A DNA stretch of 64,000 nucleotides from DATEDA01 sp035286595 (GTDB taxonomy: Bacteria; Pseudomonadota; Gammaproteobacteria; Burkholderiales; SG8-39). The stretch covers positions 1 to 64,000 of the forward strand of contig DATEDA010000158.1 in NCBI GenBank assembly GCA_035286595.1, in the 5' to 3' direction. Below, one piece after another: positions 54,380 to 62,660 of the stretch. Numbering within the stretch: position 1 is the stretch's first letter; each line of letters starts with the position of its first letter. Under the pieces are notes generated by a model, which saw nothing but the letters and a program-made list of their open reading frames with translations, was not told the origin of the DNA and did no database searches. The position numbers and the translations under genes are program-made.

Positions 54380-55417
54380 ATGGGTAAAGCGAAGCGCCGC
54401 GCAGCACCACCGGCCGATCCCGCGCTCCCCACGATTCGTCCCCCGGTCATCGCCGTCACCTCCGGCGAGCCCGCCGGCATCGGCCCCGACGTCTGCCTCG
54501 CGCTTGCCGACCGCGCGTTCGACGCGCGCGTCGTGGTGCTCGGTGACCGGGCGGTCCTCGCCGCGCGCGCCGCCCGGCTCGATCGCGACGTCCCGCTCGC
54601 GGACTTCGATGCCGCCAGGGCCCCGTCGCCCGGGGCGCTCGAGGTCCTGCACCGGCCAACGGCCGCGCCGGTCACCCCGGGACGCCTCGACCCGGCGAAC
54701 AGCGGCTACGTTCTCGCGCTGCTCGACGCCGCAGTCGACGGTTGCCTCGCCGGCACGTTCGACGCGCTCGTGACCGCGCCGGTCCAGAAGAGCGTCATCA
54801 ACGACGCCGGTATTCCGTTCACGGGCCACACCGAGTATCTCGCCGGGCGCGCCAGCGCTGACGTCGTGATGATGCTCGTGGGCGGAGGTCTGCGCGTCGC
54901 GCTCGCGACCACCCATCTCGCGCTCGCGGACGTGGCGCGGGAGATCACGTGCGCGGGGCTCGAGCGCACGCTCCGCACCGTCGAGGCGGAGCTGCGCCGG
55001 CGCTTCGGCATCGCCCGGCCCCGCATCCTCGTCGCCGGGCTCAATCCGCACGCCGGCGAGGCCGGCTACCTCGGCCGCGAGGAGATCGACGTCATCGCCC
55101 CGGTGGTCGAGAAGCTCGCGCGCGAAGGACTCGCGGTGCGCGGCCCGCTTCCCGCGGATACGCTGTTCACGCCGCGCGAGCTGCGCGACGCCGATTGCGT
55201 GCTGGCGATGTACCACGACCAGGGATTGCCGGTGCTCAAGCACGCGTCGTTTGGCCGCGGCGTCAACATCACGCTCGGCCTGCCGTTCGTGCGGACCTCC
55301 GTCGACCATGGGACGGCGCTCGATCTCGCCGGTACCGGCAAGGCCGACCCGTCCAGCCTGTTCGAGGCGGTCGAGCTGGCGGTCGAAATGGCCCGGCACG
55401 AGCGCCGCCGCGCGTGA
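54380..55417 (+). CDS. pdxA: 4-hydroxythreonine-4-phosphate dehydrogenase
   Basis: 345 residues from ATG 54380; a GTG immediately before is also possible. 'IAVTSGEPAGIGPD' is the family start, 'GHTEYLAGRA', 'LNPHAGEAGYLGREE' and 'AMYHDQGLPVLKH' carry the metal-binding His and Asp residues. It works in DXP-dependent pyridoxal phosphate synthesis. Its TGA is inside the GTGA that starts rsmA. Confidence 0.96.
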   Translation: MGKAKRRAAPPADPALPTIRPPVIAVTSGEPAGIGPDVCLALADRAFDARVVVLGDRAVLAARAARLDRDVPLADFDAARAPSPGALEVLHRPTAAPVTPGRLDPANSGYVLALLDAAVDGCLAGTFDALVTAPVQKSVINDAGIPFTGHTEYLAGRASADVVMMLVGGGLRVALATTHLALADVAREITCAGLERTLRTVEAELRRRFGIARPRILVAGLNPHAGEAGYLGREEIDVIAPVVEKLAREGLAVRGPLPADTLFTPRELRDADCVLAMYHDQGLPVLKHASFGRGVNITLGLPFVRTSVDHGTALDLAGTGKADPSSLFEAVELAVEMARHERRRA

Positions 55418-56187
55418 CGCACGTCCCCCGCAAGCGCTACGGCCAGCATTTCCTCCACGACCGCGGCGTGATCGCGAAGATCGTCGCGGCGGTCGATCCG
55501 CAGCCCGGCGACGCGATCGTCGAGGTCGGCCCCGGAACGGGTGCGCTCACCCGACCGCTGCTCGATCGCGTCCCGGGTCTCGAAGCGATCGAGATCGACC
55601 GCGATCTCGCCGCGCGGCTAGAGGCCGAGCATCCGCGCCTGCGCCTGCACCGCGGCGACGTGCTCAAGTTCGATTTCGCGCGGCTCCCGACCGGGCTGCG
55701 CGTCGTCGGCAATCTGCCCTACAACGTCTCGACGCCGTTCCTGTTTCGACTCGTCGAGGTCGCCGATCGGCTGCGCGACGCGCACTTCATGCTGCAGAAA
55801 GAGGTCGTCGACCGGATGGTGGCCGCGCCGTCGACCTCCGAGTACGGCCGGCTGTCGGTGATGCTCCAGTACCGCTTCGAGATGCGGAAGCTCTTCGACG
55901 TGAAGCCGGGGGCATTTCGCCCCCCGCCGAAGGTGGACTCGGCGGTCGTGCGGCTGGTGCCGAGACCGGCGGCGACGCTCGTGGTGCGCGACCGGGCGGC
56001 GCTCGCGCGGGTCGTCACCGCCGCGTTCATTAAGCGCCGGAAGCAACTGCGCAATGCGCTCGCCGGGGTCATCGATGAAGACGGGTTGCGCGCGCTTGGA
56101 ATCGACCCGCGGTTGCGGCCGGAGAACCTCGGGGTCCCGCAATACGTGGCGATCGCGAACGCGCTCGGTTCGGGCGCCGGCGGCTAG
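55414..56187 (+). CDS. rsmA: 16S rRNA (adenine1518-N6/adenine1519-N6)-dimethyltransferase
   Basis: 257 residues from the overlapping GTG. 'RKRYGQHFLHD' is the KsgA start, 'IVEVGPGTGALT' binds SAM, 'VVGNLPYNVSTPFLF' is the NLPY catalytic motif, and 'FRPPPKVDSAVVRL' follows. It methylates two adenines near the 3' end of 16S rRNA. Last gene of the lptD operon; its TAG shares the CTAG tetramer with the convergent gloA stop. Confidence 0.96.
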   Translation: MTHVPRKRYGQHFLHDRGVIAKIVAAVDPQPGDAIVEVGPGTGALTRPLLDRVPGLEAIEIDRDLAARLEAEHPRLRLHRGDVLKFDFARLPTGLRVVGNLPYNVSTPFLFRLVEVADRLRDAHFMLQKEVVDRMVAAPSTSEYGRLSVMLQYRFEMRKLFDVKPGAFRPPPKVDSAVVRLVPRPAATLVVRDRAALARVVTAAFIKRRKQLRNALAGVIDEDGLRALGIDPRLRPENLGVPQYVAIANALGSGAGG

Positions 56188-56567
56188 TCCCGCTGGATCA
56201 GCTCGATCTTGTAGCCGTCCGGGTCTTCGACGAAGGCGATCACCGTGGTCCCGCCCTTGACCGGACCGGCCTCGCGCGTGACCTTGCCGCCGCGCTTCTT
56301 CACCTCCTCGCACGCCCTGGCGGCGTCCGGTACGGCGAGCGCGACGTGGCCGTAAGCGGTTCCGAGCTCGTATCTTTCCACGCCGTAGTTGTAGGTGAGC
56401 TCGAGCACCGCGGTCTTGTCCTCGTCGTCGTAGCCCACGAACGCGAGCGAATACTTCTGGTCCGGGCGGTCGGTGGTACGAAGCAGCTTCATGCCGAGCA
56501 CCTCGGTATAGAACTTGACCGAGCGGTCCAGGTCGCCGACTCGCAGCATGGTGTGCAGGATTCGCAT
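56184..56567 (-). CDS. gloA: Lactoylglutathione lyase (glyoxalase I)
   Basis: 127 residues. 'MRILHTMLRVGDLDRSVKFYTEVLGMKLLRTTD' with the first metal His, 'AVLELTYNYGVERYELGTAYGHVALAV' with Glu and His, and 'DPDGYKIELIQ' with the last Glu. It converts the methylglyoxal-glutathione hemithioacetal to lactoylglutathione. Twelve bases after the YgjP-like gene, hence its operon partner. Confidence 0.96.
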   Translation of the reverse strand: MRILHTMLRVGDLDRSVKFYTEVLGMKLLRTTDRPDQKYSLAFVGYDDEDKTAVLELTYNYGVERYELGTAYGHVALAVPDAARACEEVKKRGGKVTREAGPVKGGTTVIAFVEDPDGYKIELIQRD

Positions 56568-56579
56568 CGTGGTTCCCCT

Positions 56580-57392
56580 CTAGAGGTCCGGAATCAGCTG
56601 CCCGCGATCGCGAAGCTCGCGCCGCGCCCACTCGTGATCGCGGAACACCGATCCGACGAGGCGCCAGAACGCCGCCGAGTGGTTCATGTGCCGCAGGTGG
56701 GCGAGCTCATGGACCACGACGTAGTCGACCAGCCGGGGCTCGAAGTGCACGAGCTTCCAGTGGAGGAGCACTCGCCCGCGGCCATCGAGCGTCTGGGTGC
56801 AGCTGCCCCACTGGGAGGCGGCATTCGATAACCCGACTTCCGGGAGCAGTACGCCCATCGCCGGCGCGCGCGCTGCGATCCGCTCGCGATACAGCGCGAG
56901 CGCCGCGGCGCGAAGCCATTCGACCACGGTCTCGCGCAGGCGCGGAGCGGCCGCGAAGACGATCGCCGGAACCTCCAGGCGATCCCCGGCGAGCCGGGTG
57001 CGACCCCAAGCGGTGCGGGCAAGCGCGATGTCGCGTCCGAGATACGGGAGCCGGGCGCCTTCCTGCCAGAGAAAAGGCGGGCGGAGGTTGCGACGGACCT
57101 CATCGAGGCGCTTCAGCACCCAGCGCTGCTTCTCGCGGATGAACGCCTCCACCTCCGCGATCGTCGCCCAACGCGGTGCCGCGGCCACCAGGCCGTGCTC
57201 CTCGATGGCGATGCCGATCGTGCGCCGGCGTGCGCGGCGGAACCAGTAGGGGAGCACCCGGGTCCCGAGCTGGAGGTGTCGAAGCCGCCCGGGCGCCTTC
57301 GGCGTCGGCCCCTTTAGCTCGCGCCGGCCCGGCTCGGCCAGAAACGGCAGCTCGAGCTGCACCTCAGGCGCCCTTGTCGAGCGGGGTGGCAT
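56580..57392 (-). CDS. YgjP/SprT-like zinc metallopeptidase (DUF45)
   Basis: 270 residues. The zinc motif is VVHELAHLRHMNHSAAFW (HExxH with a further His), preceded by 'SQWGSCTQTLDGRGRVLLHWKLVH', both typical of the YgjP/WLM-like group. The first ~35 residues are Pro/Arg-rich. The ATG lies inside the end of plsC, an overlap of 29 bases. The natural substrate is unknown; association with gloA, plsC and gmhB is common in betaproteobacteria. Confidence 0.9.
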   Translation of the reverse strand: MPPRSTRAPEVQLELPFLAEPGRRELKGPTPKAPGRLRHLQLGTRVLPYWFRRARRRTIGIAIEEHGLVAAAPRWATIAEVEAFIREKQRWVLKRLDEVRRNLRPPFLWQEGARLPYLGRDIALARTAWGRTRLAGDRLEVPAIVFAAAPRLRETVVEWLRAAALALYRERIAARAPAMGVLLPEVGLSNAASQWGSCTQTLDGRGRVLLHWKLVHFEPRLVDYVVVHELAHLRHMNHSAAFWRLVGSVFRDHEWARRELRDRGQLIPDL

Positions 57393-58134
57393 AGCGAAGC
57401 GAAGCGGGGGAGTTCGCGGCCGCCTCGGGCGGCGTGAGCCGTTCCATCTCGCCCTCGATCCAGTCCTCGACGCGCTGCGTCACCTGCTCCGGCGTGAGGC
57501 CGGCGGTGTCGATCGCGGGCCCGATCACCACGGTGACCTTCCCGGGATACTTCCGGAACGAGTTGCGCGGCCAGACGAGGCCGGCGTTGTGCGCGACCGG
57601 CAGCACCTTCGCCCCGTTGTTCACCGCGATCACGGCGCCCCCCAGCTTGTAGATGCCGCGCCGGCCGACCGCGACGCGCGTCCCCTCGGGGTACACCATG
57701 ATCGAGAAGCCCTGCCCGAGGCGCTCGCCGCCGAGCTCGATCAGCCGCTGCATCGCCACCTTCCGGTGCGCGCGGTTGATCGCGATCGGGCTCATCAGGC
57801 CGAGTCCCCAGCCGAGGAACGGGATCCAGAGCAGCTCCCGCTTGATCACGTACACGTGCGGCGGGAAGATCGAGCTGTAGGTGATCGTCTCCCACGCCGA
57901 CTGGTGCTTCGAAAGGATGACGCTCGGCTCGCGCGGGACGTTCTCCAGGCCGTGCACTTCGTGCTCGATGCCGAGCAGCCGGCGGATCAGCCACAGCGCG
58001 GTCCGGTTCCAGCCGATGATCACGTGGTAGCGCGTGAGCCGGGAGAACGGCGCCGACAGCATCACGATCGCCCAGTAGAACGGCGTGAACGCGATCAGGA
58101 TCGCCAGAAAGAGCGCGGAACGGAGCGCGATCAC
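57364..58134 (-). CDS. plsC: 1-acyl-sn-glycerol-3-phosphate acyltransferase
   Basis: 256 residues from a GTG overlapping the gmhB stop. An N-terminal hydrophobic segment (residues 3-25) is followed by the acyltransferase motifs: SKHQSAWET (HX4E variant of HX4D), 'IKRELLWIPFLGWGL', and 'MVYPEGTR'. It makes phosphatidic acid at the inner membrane. The C-terminal tail (NSPASLRYATPLDKG) is encoded by a repeat-like tract seen again at the pepP end. Late acyltransferase roles in lipid A are less likely given PEGTR. Confidence 0.93.
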   Translation of the reverse strand: MIALRSALFLAILIAFTPFYWAIVMLSAPFSRLTRYHVIIGWNRTALWLIRRLLGIEHEVHGLENVPREPSVILSKHQSAWETITYSSIFPPHVYVIKRELLWIPFLGWGLGLMSPIAINRAHRKVAMQRLIELGGERLGQGFSIMVYPEGTRVAVGRRGIYKLGGAVIAVNNGAKVLPVAHNAGLVWPRNSFRKYPGKVTVVIGPAIDTAGLTPEQVTQRVEDWIEGEMERLTPPEAAANSPASLRYATPLDKGA

Positions 58135-58664
58135 TGCGCGAGCACCGCCGCGACCGCGGCGAGATCCGGATAGACCCGCGTGCCCTCCGGCAGCCCGCCG
58201 GCCTCGAGGGTCTTCGCGCCCTTGCCGGTCAGCACCAGGATCGGCAGGGCCTTGACCGCCGCCGCGGCCTGGAGGTCGCGCAACGAATCGCCGACGGCGG
58301 GCACGTCCGCGAGCGGCATGGCGAACCGCTCGCCGATCTCGACCAGCATCCCCGGGCTCGGCTTCCGGTAGCGGGAGTCCGACTCCGCGGTGTCGGGGCA
58401 GTAGAAGATCGCCTCGATGCGTCCGCCCGCCTGGTTGATCTGCTTGTGCATCTTGGCGTTGATGGTGTTCAACGTCGCCATGTCGAACAGCCCGCGGCCG
58501 ATGCCGGACTGGTTGGTCGCCACGACCACGCGGTAGCCGGCCTGCGTGAGGCGGGCGATCGCCTCGAGGCTGCCCACGATCGGCTTCCACTCGTCCGGAC
58601 CCTTGATGAAGCCGGGGCTGTCGAAGTTGATGACGCCGTCGCGGTCGAGGATGATGAGCTTCAC
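58131..58664 (-). CDS. gmhB: D-glycero-beta-D-manno-heptose-1,7-bisphosphate 7-phosphatase, zinc ligands lost
   Basis: 177 residues of a HAD phosphatase. Catalytic motif is LIILDRDGVINFDS, motif II 'VATNQSGIGRG', and motif IV 'AVGDSLRDLQAA'. It would dephosphorylate heptose bisphosphate for LPS core synthesis. The loop that normally binds zinc (C-P-H ... C-x-C-R-K-P) reads CPDTAESDSRYRKP here: the first Cys remains while His and both later Cys are replaced. The catalytic Asp residues are intact, so activity may persist with an unzipped loop. Neighbour of plsC and glyS. Confidence 0.92.
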   Translation of the reverse strand: MKLIILDRDGVINFDSPGFIKGPDEWKPIVGSLEAIARLTQAGYRVVVATNQSGIGRGLFDMATLNTINAKMHKQINQAGGRIEAIFYCPDTAESDSRYRKPSPGMLVEIGERFAMPLADVPAVGDSLRDLQAAAAVKALPILVLTGKGAKTLEAGGLPEGTRVYPDLAAVAAVLAQ

Positions 58665-58731
58665 GGCCGGCAGGTGTCGCGAGATGGCGACGCGGCGAAG
58701 TTTAATCCAGCTTCGCGGTTCGTTGCCGCGG

Positions 58732-60807
58732 TCATGCGGCGAGCTTCGAGAGGTCGGCGACCCGGTTCATCGCCTGCCGGAGGTCCGCGAGCAGCGCCAG
58801 GCGATTCTGCCGCAGCGCCGAATCGTCGACCATGACCATGACCGTGTCGAAGAACGCATCCACCGGCGTCTTGAGCACGGCGAAGGTCTTCAGATAGCCG
58901 GTGAAGTCGCCGCGCTCGAAACGGGGCGTGGCCTGCTGCGACGCGGTCCGGAGGGCGTCGAAGAGCGCCCGCTCCCCGGGCTCCTTGAGCATCCTCGCCT
59001 CGGCGTTCTGGAACGATTCGCCTTTGGCGGCCGCCTGCCGGAGGATGTTCGCGACCCGCTTGTTGGCTGCAGCGAGGCTTTCCGCCTCGGGGAGACCGGC
59101 GAACGCCCGCACCGCGGCGAGCTGGTGCGGGACGAGATCGAGCCGCATGGGTCGCATGCAGAGCACGGCCTCCACCTCGTTCGCGCTATAGCCGGCGTCG
59201 CGGAGATAGGCGCGCATGCGCTCGAGAACGAATGTCTCGACATCGGTGCGCGCGTCGCCCAGCACGTCGGGCGGATAGACCGCGAATGCCGCGGCTATCA
59301 GGTCGGAGAGCGGCAACGGCAGGCCCTGCTCGACGAGGATGCGAACCGCGCCGAGCGCCTGCCGGCGCAGCCCGAGCGGATCCTTGTCGCCCGTGGGCTG
59401 CTGGCCGATGCCGAACAGCCCGACCAGCGTGTCGAGCTTGTCGGCGAGCGCAACGCTGGCGCCGATGCGGTCTCCCGGCAGCGAGTCGCCGGCAAAGCGC
59501 GGGTGGTGATGCGCCTCGATGCCCGCGGCGACCGCCTCGGGCTCGCCGTCGTGCCGGGCGTAGTGCATGCCCATGACGCCCTGAAGCTCGGGGAACTCGC
59601 CGACCATCCCGGTGAGGAGATCCGCCTTGCACAGGTGCGCGGTGCGGCGCGCAAGCTTTTCATCGGCGCCGAGCTTCCGCGCGATCAGGCCGGCGAGCTG
59701 CTCGATTCGCGCCACCCGGTCGAGCTGGGTGCCGAGCTTCCCCTGGAACACCACGTTCGCAAGCGCCGGCACGCGCGACTCGAGGGAAGCGCGCCGGTCC
59801 TGGTCGTAGAAGAACTTGGCGTCGGCGAGCCTGGCCCGCAGCACCCGCTCGTTCCCGTGGACGATGTTGCGGGGGTGCGCGATCTCCATGTTGGAGACGA
59901 TGAGGAACCGGTTGAGCAGCTTTCCCTGTCCGTCCACCAGGGGAAAGTACTTCTGGTTCTGCTTCATCGTGAGCATCAGGCATTCCTGGGGGACCTCGAG
60001 GAACGCCTTCTCGAAGTGGCCTTCGTACACAGCGGGCCACTCGACGAGCGCCGTGACCTCGTCATAGAGCGCGTCCTCGGCGGCGATCGACGCCCCGCCC
60101 GCGGCGGCGGCGAGGTCCGTGCGGATCTTCCGGGCGCGCAACTCGAAGTTCGCGATCACCTTGCCTTCGCGCTCGAGCAGTCCCTCATAGTCGTCGGCAC
60201 GGGGAATCTCGATCGCGCCCTTGCCGATGAAGCGATGCCCGCGCGTCCTGCGCCCGCTCTCCTGACCAAGGACCTTGCCCGGGACGACGCGATCGCCGTG
60301 GAGCATCACCAGGCCGTGCGCCGGCCGCACGAAGGCCTCGTCGTGATCGCCCCAGCGCATGTTCCTGAGATTCCCGGATGCCCTGCGAAGCGCGTCCGCC
60401 ACCTTTGCGTCGAGACTCGTCTCGAGCCCGCTGCCGGTGACCAGCTCGCGGACGGCGAACACTTCCTGCTTCCCGTCGTGGACTCGTTCGAGCTTCTCGA
60501 CCGCGACGCCGCGCTTCTTGGTGAAGCCGAGCAACGCCTGCGAAGGCGTGCCGTCGGCGCCCAGGCCGACCTTGACGGATGGCCCCTTTATTACGACCTC
60601 CTGATCTCGCGCTTTCTCCGCGACTTCGCGAACCAGCACGCCGAGGCGTCGCGGCGTCGCGAACACGGTGAAGGCCCCGTCAGCGGGCGCGAAGCCGTCC
60701 GCCCGCAGCCCGGCAACCAGCGCATCGGCGAACTCGTACCCGAGATGCCGCAGCGCCTTGGGCGGCAGCTCCTCGGTCAGCAGCTCGACGAGCAGCGACG
60801 AAGTCAT
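58732..60807 (-). CDS. glyS: Glycyl-tRNA synthetase beta subunit
   Basis: 691 residues. It starts SSLLVELLTEELPPKALRHLG, the family N-terminus, contains 'KQNQKYFPLVDGQGKLLNRFLIVSN' and 'MGEFPELQG'-type HD-like blocks (TGMVGEFPELQGVMGMHYA), and has the C-terminal anticodon-binding helices. It overlaps the glyQ stop by one base (TGATG). Confidence 0.97.
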   Translation of the reverse strand: MTSSLLVELLTEELPPKALRHLGYEFADALVAGLRADGFAPADGAFTVFATPRRLGVLVREVAEKARDQEVVIKGPSVKVGLGADGTPSQALLGFTKKRGVAVEKLERVHDGKQEVFAVRELVTGSGLETSLDAKVADALRRASGNLRNMRWGDHDEAFVRPAHGLVMLHGDRVVPGKVLGQESGRRTRGHRFIGKGAIEIPRADDYEGLLEREGKVIANFELRARKIRTDLAAAAGGASIAAEDALYDEVTALVEWPAVYEGHFEKAFLEVPQECLMLTMKQNQKYFPLVDGQGKLLNRFLIVSNMEIAHPRNIVHGNERVLRARLADAKFFYDQDRRASLESRVPALANVVFQGKLGTQLDRVARIEQLAGLIARKLGADEKLARRTAHLCKADLLTGMVGEFPELQGVMGMHYARHDGEPEAVAAGIEAHHHPRFAGDSLPGDRIGASVALADKLDTLVGLFGIGQQPTGDKDPLGLRRQALGAVRILVEQGLPLPLSDLIAAAFAVYPPDVLGDARTDVETFVLERMRAYLRDAGYSANEVEAVLCMRPMRLDLVPHQLAAVRAFAGLPEAESLAAANKRVANILRQAAAKGESFQNAEARMLKEPGERALFDALRTASQQATPRFERGDFTGYLKTFAVLKTPVDAFFDTVMVMVDDSALRQNRLALLADLRQAMNRVADLSKLAA

Positions 60808-61682
60808 CAGGCCGTTTTCTTCAGCATCGGAAACCCGAGCTTCTCGCGCGACTCGTAGTACGCCTGCGCTACGGCCCGGGCGAGCGCTCGCACCCGGCCG
60901 ATGTACGCCGCCCGCTCGGTCACCGAGATCGCGCCGCGCGCATCGAGCAGGTTGAACGTGTGCGAGCACTTCATGACCATCTCGTACGCCGGCAGCGCAA
61001 GCCCCGCCGCCATCAACCGCTGCGCCTCCCGCTCGTAGTCGCCGAACTGTCCGAGGAGCCACTTCGGGTCGGCGGCCTCGAAGTTGTATTTCGACTGCTC
61101 GACCTCGTTCTGGTGGTACACGTCGCCGTAGGTCACGCCCGGCGTCCAGGCGAGATCGAAGACGTTCTCGACCCCCTGCAGGTACATCGTTAGCCGCTCG
61201 AGCCCGTAGGTGATCTCGCCGAGCACCGGCTTGCAGGGCAGGCTCCCGACCTCCTGGAAGTAGGTGAACTGCGTCACCTCCATTCCGTCCAGCCACACCT
61301 CCCAGCCGAGGCCCCAGGCGCCGAGCGTCGGCGACTCCCAGTCGTCCTCGACGAACCGGATGTCGTGCGCGGCGGAATCGACGCCGAGCGCGCGCAAGGA
61401 CTCGAGGTAGAGATCCTGGATGTCGTCGGGTGAGGGTTTCAACGCCACCTGGTACTGGTAATAGTGCTGCAGCCGGTTCGGGTTGTCGCCGTAGCGGCCG
61501 TCCTTTGGCCGCCGCGAAGGCTGCACGTAGGCCGCCTTCCATGGCTCCGGCCCGATCGCGCGCAGAAAGGTCGCGGTGTGGAACGTTCCCGCCCCGACCT
61601 CGATGTCGTACGGCTGAAGCAGCGCGCAGCCGCGTTCGCCCCAGAACTGCTGGAGACGGAGGATGACGTCCTGGAAGTGCAT
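60807..61682 (-). CDS. glyQ: Glycyl-tRNA synthetase alpha subunit
   Basis: 291 residues: FQDVILRLQQFWGERGCALLQPYDIEVGAGTFHTATFLRAIGPEPW, the class-II core start, and 'GLGWEVWLDGMEVTQFTYFQEVG'. Catalytic half of the alpha2beta2 enzyme. Its ATG directly follows the stop of the dioxygenase gene, with no intervening base, so a promoter for glyQS would have to lie inside or before that gene. Confidence 0.97.
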   Translation of the reverse strand: MHFQDVILRLQQFWGERGCALLQPYDIEVGAGTFHTATFLRAIGPEPWKAAYVQPSRRPKDGRYGDNPNRLQHYYQYQVALKPSPDDIQDLYLESLRALGVDSAAHDIRFVEDDWESPTLGAWGLGWEVWLDGMEVTQFTYFQEVGSLPCKPVLGEITYGLERLTMYLQGVENVFDLAWTPGVTYGDVYHQNEVEQSKYNFEAADPKWLLGQFGDYEREAQRLMAAGLALPAYEMVMKCSHTFNLLDARGAISVTERAAYIGRVRALARAVAQAYYESREKLGFPMLKKTA

Positions 61683-62498
61683 CTAGGCGGCGAGGCGCTC
61701 CGCCGAACGGGAAGGCCGCATGACGAAGACGTCCATCCCGAGCACACCGAACGTCACGTCGTCGTGGACGTGGTCGATCGTCGGTTCGCGGCCCCCGGCG
61801 CCCAGCGCGACGTAGAGCGGCAGCAGGTGCTCGTCGGTCGGGTGGTTGCGCACGGCGTGCGGCGCGCGGGCACGGTAGTCGAGCAGCGCCTCGAGGTCGC
61901 GCCGCGCGAGCGCGTCGACGAGCCAGGCACGGAACGCCTGCACCCAGGCCGGCACGTCCTCGTTCGCGCGCGCGCGCCACTGCACTTCGCGCAGGTTGTG
62001 CGTCGCGCTGCCCGAGCCGAGGATGAGCACGCCTTCGTCGGCGAGCGGGGCGAGCGCCGCCCCGAGCCGGTGGTGGTGCGCGGGACCGCGCCCCGGCTGG
62101 ATCGAAACCTGCGTCACGGGCACGTCCGCGTGCGGATACATGAACCGCAGGGGCACCCACGCGCCGTGATCGAGCCCGCGCTCCGGATCGAGCGCGGCGT
62201 CGAACCCCGACGCGGCGAGCAGCTCGCGCGCGCGGGCCGCGACCGCCGGCGCGCCGGGCGCGGGATACTGGATCTCGAACAGCGGCTGCGGGAATCCGCC
62301 GAAGTCGTGAATCGTCTCCGGTCGCGGTGCCCCGCTCACCATCGGCCGCGGCGTCTCCCAATGAGCGGATGCGACGAGGACCGTCTCGGGACGCGGCAGC
62401 GATGCCGCGAGCCTCGCGAGCGCCGGGCCGGTCGAGCCGGGGTCGAGCGCGAGGGTCGGCGAGCCGTGGGACACGAAGACGGAAGGGAGCCGCACCAT
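61683..62498 (-). CDS. Extradiol ring-cleavage dioxygenase, DODA/YgiD type
   Basis: 271 residues of the class III extradiol (LigB-like) superfamily in its 4,5-DOPA dioxygenase branch. 'VFVSHGSPTLAL' gives the first metal His, 'VASAHWETPRP' the second, 'LGSGSATHNLREVQ' a conserved His, and 'NHPTDEHLLPLYVALGAG' closes the fold. It would cleave a catechol-type ring, or act on a quinol as in bacterial YgiD. ATG 62498; no better upstream start. It is divergent from the ornithine-cyclodeaminase-type gene and abuts glyQ. Confidence 0.88.
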   Translation of the reverse strand: MVRLPSVFVSHGSPTLALDPGSTGPALARLAASLPRPETVLVASAHWETPRPMVSGAPRPETIHDFGGFPQPLFEIQYPAPGAPAVAARARELLAASGFDAALDPERGLDHGAWVPLRFMYPHADVPVTQVSIQPGRGPAHHHRLGAALAPLADEGVLILGSGSATHNLREVQWRARANEDVPAWVQAFRAWLVDALARRDLEALLDYRARAPHAVRNHPTDEHLLPLYVALGAGGREPTIDHVHDDVTFGVLGMDVFVMRPSRSAERLAA

Positions 62499-62660
62499 GG
62501 CCGTGATTATGCGTTCACGGCACGTATTCTGCCCGCGCTCGCGCGCAACGACAGCCAGAGTATATAGTTGCCGCGACGGAGCCCCCCGGCCGGCGCGGGG
62601 CGCGAACCGGGCGCCGCAGGTGAGAGTACTCCAAACCGCGATGATCAAAGAGGCAGCGCG

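Noticed and set aside
52033..54387. 784-codon frame overlapping lptD and surA
   Set aside because: Ser/Arg/Thr-rich shadow without domains. lptD and surA account for the sequence.
62557..62575. TATATAGTT before the ornithine-cyclodeaminase gene as a promoter
   Set aside because: It looks like a -10 box on either strand, but no acceptable -35 hexamer is found at 16-18 bases, so it is not listed as a feature.
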